A DNA stretch of 25,740 bases. Source: Candidatus Hydrogenedens sp. (GTDB lineage: Bacteria > Hydrogenedentota > Hydrogenedentia > Hydrogenedentales > Hydrogenedentaceae). Shown here piece by piece: positions 25,556 to 25,740 of this stretch. The stretch covers positions 1-25,740 of the forward strand of contig DAOSUS010000010.1 in assembly GCA_035378955.1 (NCBI GenBank). The letters are read 5' to 3'. The notes under the pieces were generated by a model. The model was not told the DNA's origin and did not search any database. It worked only from the letters and a program-made list of their open reading frames with translations. The position numbers and the translations under genes are program-made. How positions within the stretch are numbered: position 1 is the stretch's first letter; each line of letters opens with the position of its first letter.

Positions 25556-25740
25556 ATGGGACGGATGGGACGGATGGGACGGATGGGACACATGGGACAC
25601 ATGGGACGGATGAGACACATGGGAGAGATAAAGCAAGGGAAGAAATGGGACGGATGAGGGAAAGGGGAAAAATGGGACGCATGAGATAGAGAGGAGGGAT
25701 GGAACAGATGAGACGGATGGGAGAGATGAGGCGAAGGGGA
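25556..25740. repeat. Degenerate 9-bp purine-rich minisatellite (ATGGGACGG)
   Basis: About 20 head-to-tail 9-base units run to the window edge. The first six are ATGGGACGG or ATGGGACAC with no other change (25556-25609); later units drift, and one is 8 bases long (25637-25644). The plus strand is almost all A and G. GGG triplets recur every 9 bases (25558, 25567, 25576, 25585, 25594, 25603) with six-base loops, which fits the G3-N1-7 quadruplex pattern. The array starts in the same frame as the gene before it, but that frame closes at a TGA near 25658. No gene is visible in it. Confidence 0.9.

Noticed and set aside
25351..25682. Minus-strand frames with Pro-Ile-Arg or Pro-Ser-Val repeats over the minisatellite
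   Set aside because: They are the reverse reading of the 9-bp repeat and the Gly-rich gene end, with no ribosome site and no independent support.
1..25740. CRISPR arrays, tRNA or rRNA genes, insertion sequences, integrases
   Set aside because: I looked for spaced direct repeats, cloverleaf-like segments, transposase motifs and terminal inverted repeats and found none. A covariance-model scan would be the decisive test for RNAs.

Overview
The window is AT-rich bacterial DNA that is densely coded in five blocks of alternating direction. Shine-Dalgarno sequences are clear at most starts, and all three stop codons are used (five genes end in TAG). The set of secreted TIM-barrel and glutaminase-like proteins, a GLUG protein with a long Glu-Gly linker, a MoxR ATPase, a Hanks-type Ser/Thr kinase, and a Gld-like ABC operon with DUF4340 suggests a Gram-negative member of an uncultured phylum in the Planctomycetes/Lentisphaerae/Hydrogenedentes neighbourhood. 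Candidatus Hydrogenedentes is my best guess. It rests on protein style only and is not proven.

Layout. (1) 215-3121 (+): a large secreted glycosidase-like protein. (2) 3242-5112 (+): a two-gene module of an AAA/OLD-like ATPase and a small TOPRIM-like or MAD4-like protein, coupled by an ATGA overlap. The ATPase is interrupted by one in-frame TAG, and everything else in its frame is intact. This looks like a small anti-phage defence pair that is decaying or is read through. (3) 5458-11045 (+): an ABC operon of a GldA-like ATPase, a fused GldF-GldG permease/auxiliary protein, and a DUF4340 protein. (4) 11254-12261 (-): a lone OppD/DppD-type ATPase, separated from block 3 by a perfect 28-nt palindrome. 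(5) 12463-19041 (+): four envelope or secreted proteins. These are a GLUG protein with an EG-rich linker and a Cys/TM/Lys tail, a glutaminase-A-like protein, a small four-helix membrane protein and a second TIM-barrel protein.

(6) 24642-19063 (-): a probable signalling and cell-envelope operon, in order of transcription MoxR ATPase, Ser/Thr kinase, TPR-LysM-L,D-transpeptidase, GAF-GGDEF diguanylate cyclase and a lipoprotein. It plausibly links protein phosphorylation, c-di-GMP and peptidoglycan cross-linking. (7) 24737-25552 (+): an exported Gly/Met-rich orphan protein, divergent from block 6 across an AT palindrome. It is followed at once by a 9-bp purine-rich minisatellite (25556 to the window end) whose G-runs fit a G-quadruplex pattern.

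I saw no tRNA, rRNA, CRISPR array, insertion sequence or integrase. The most interesting signals are the amber-interrupted defence-like pair, the GLUG protein's possible C-terminal sorting tail, the 9-bp minisatellite and the perfect palindrome.
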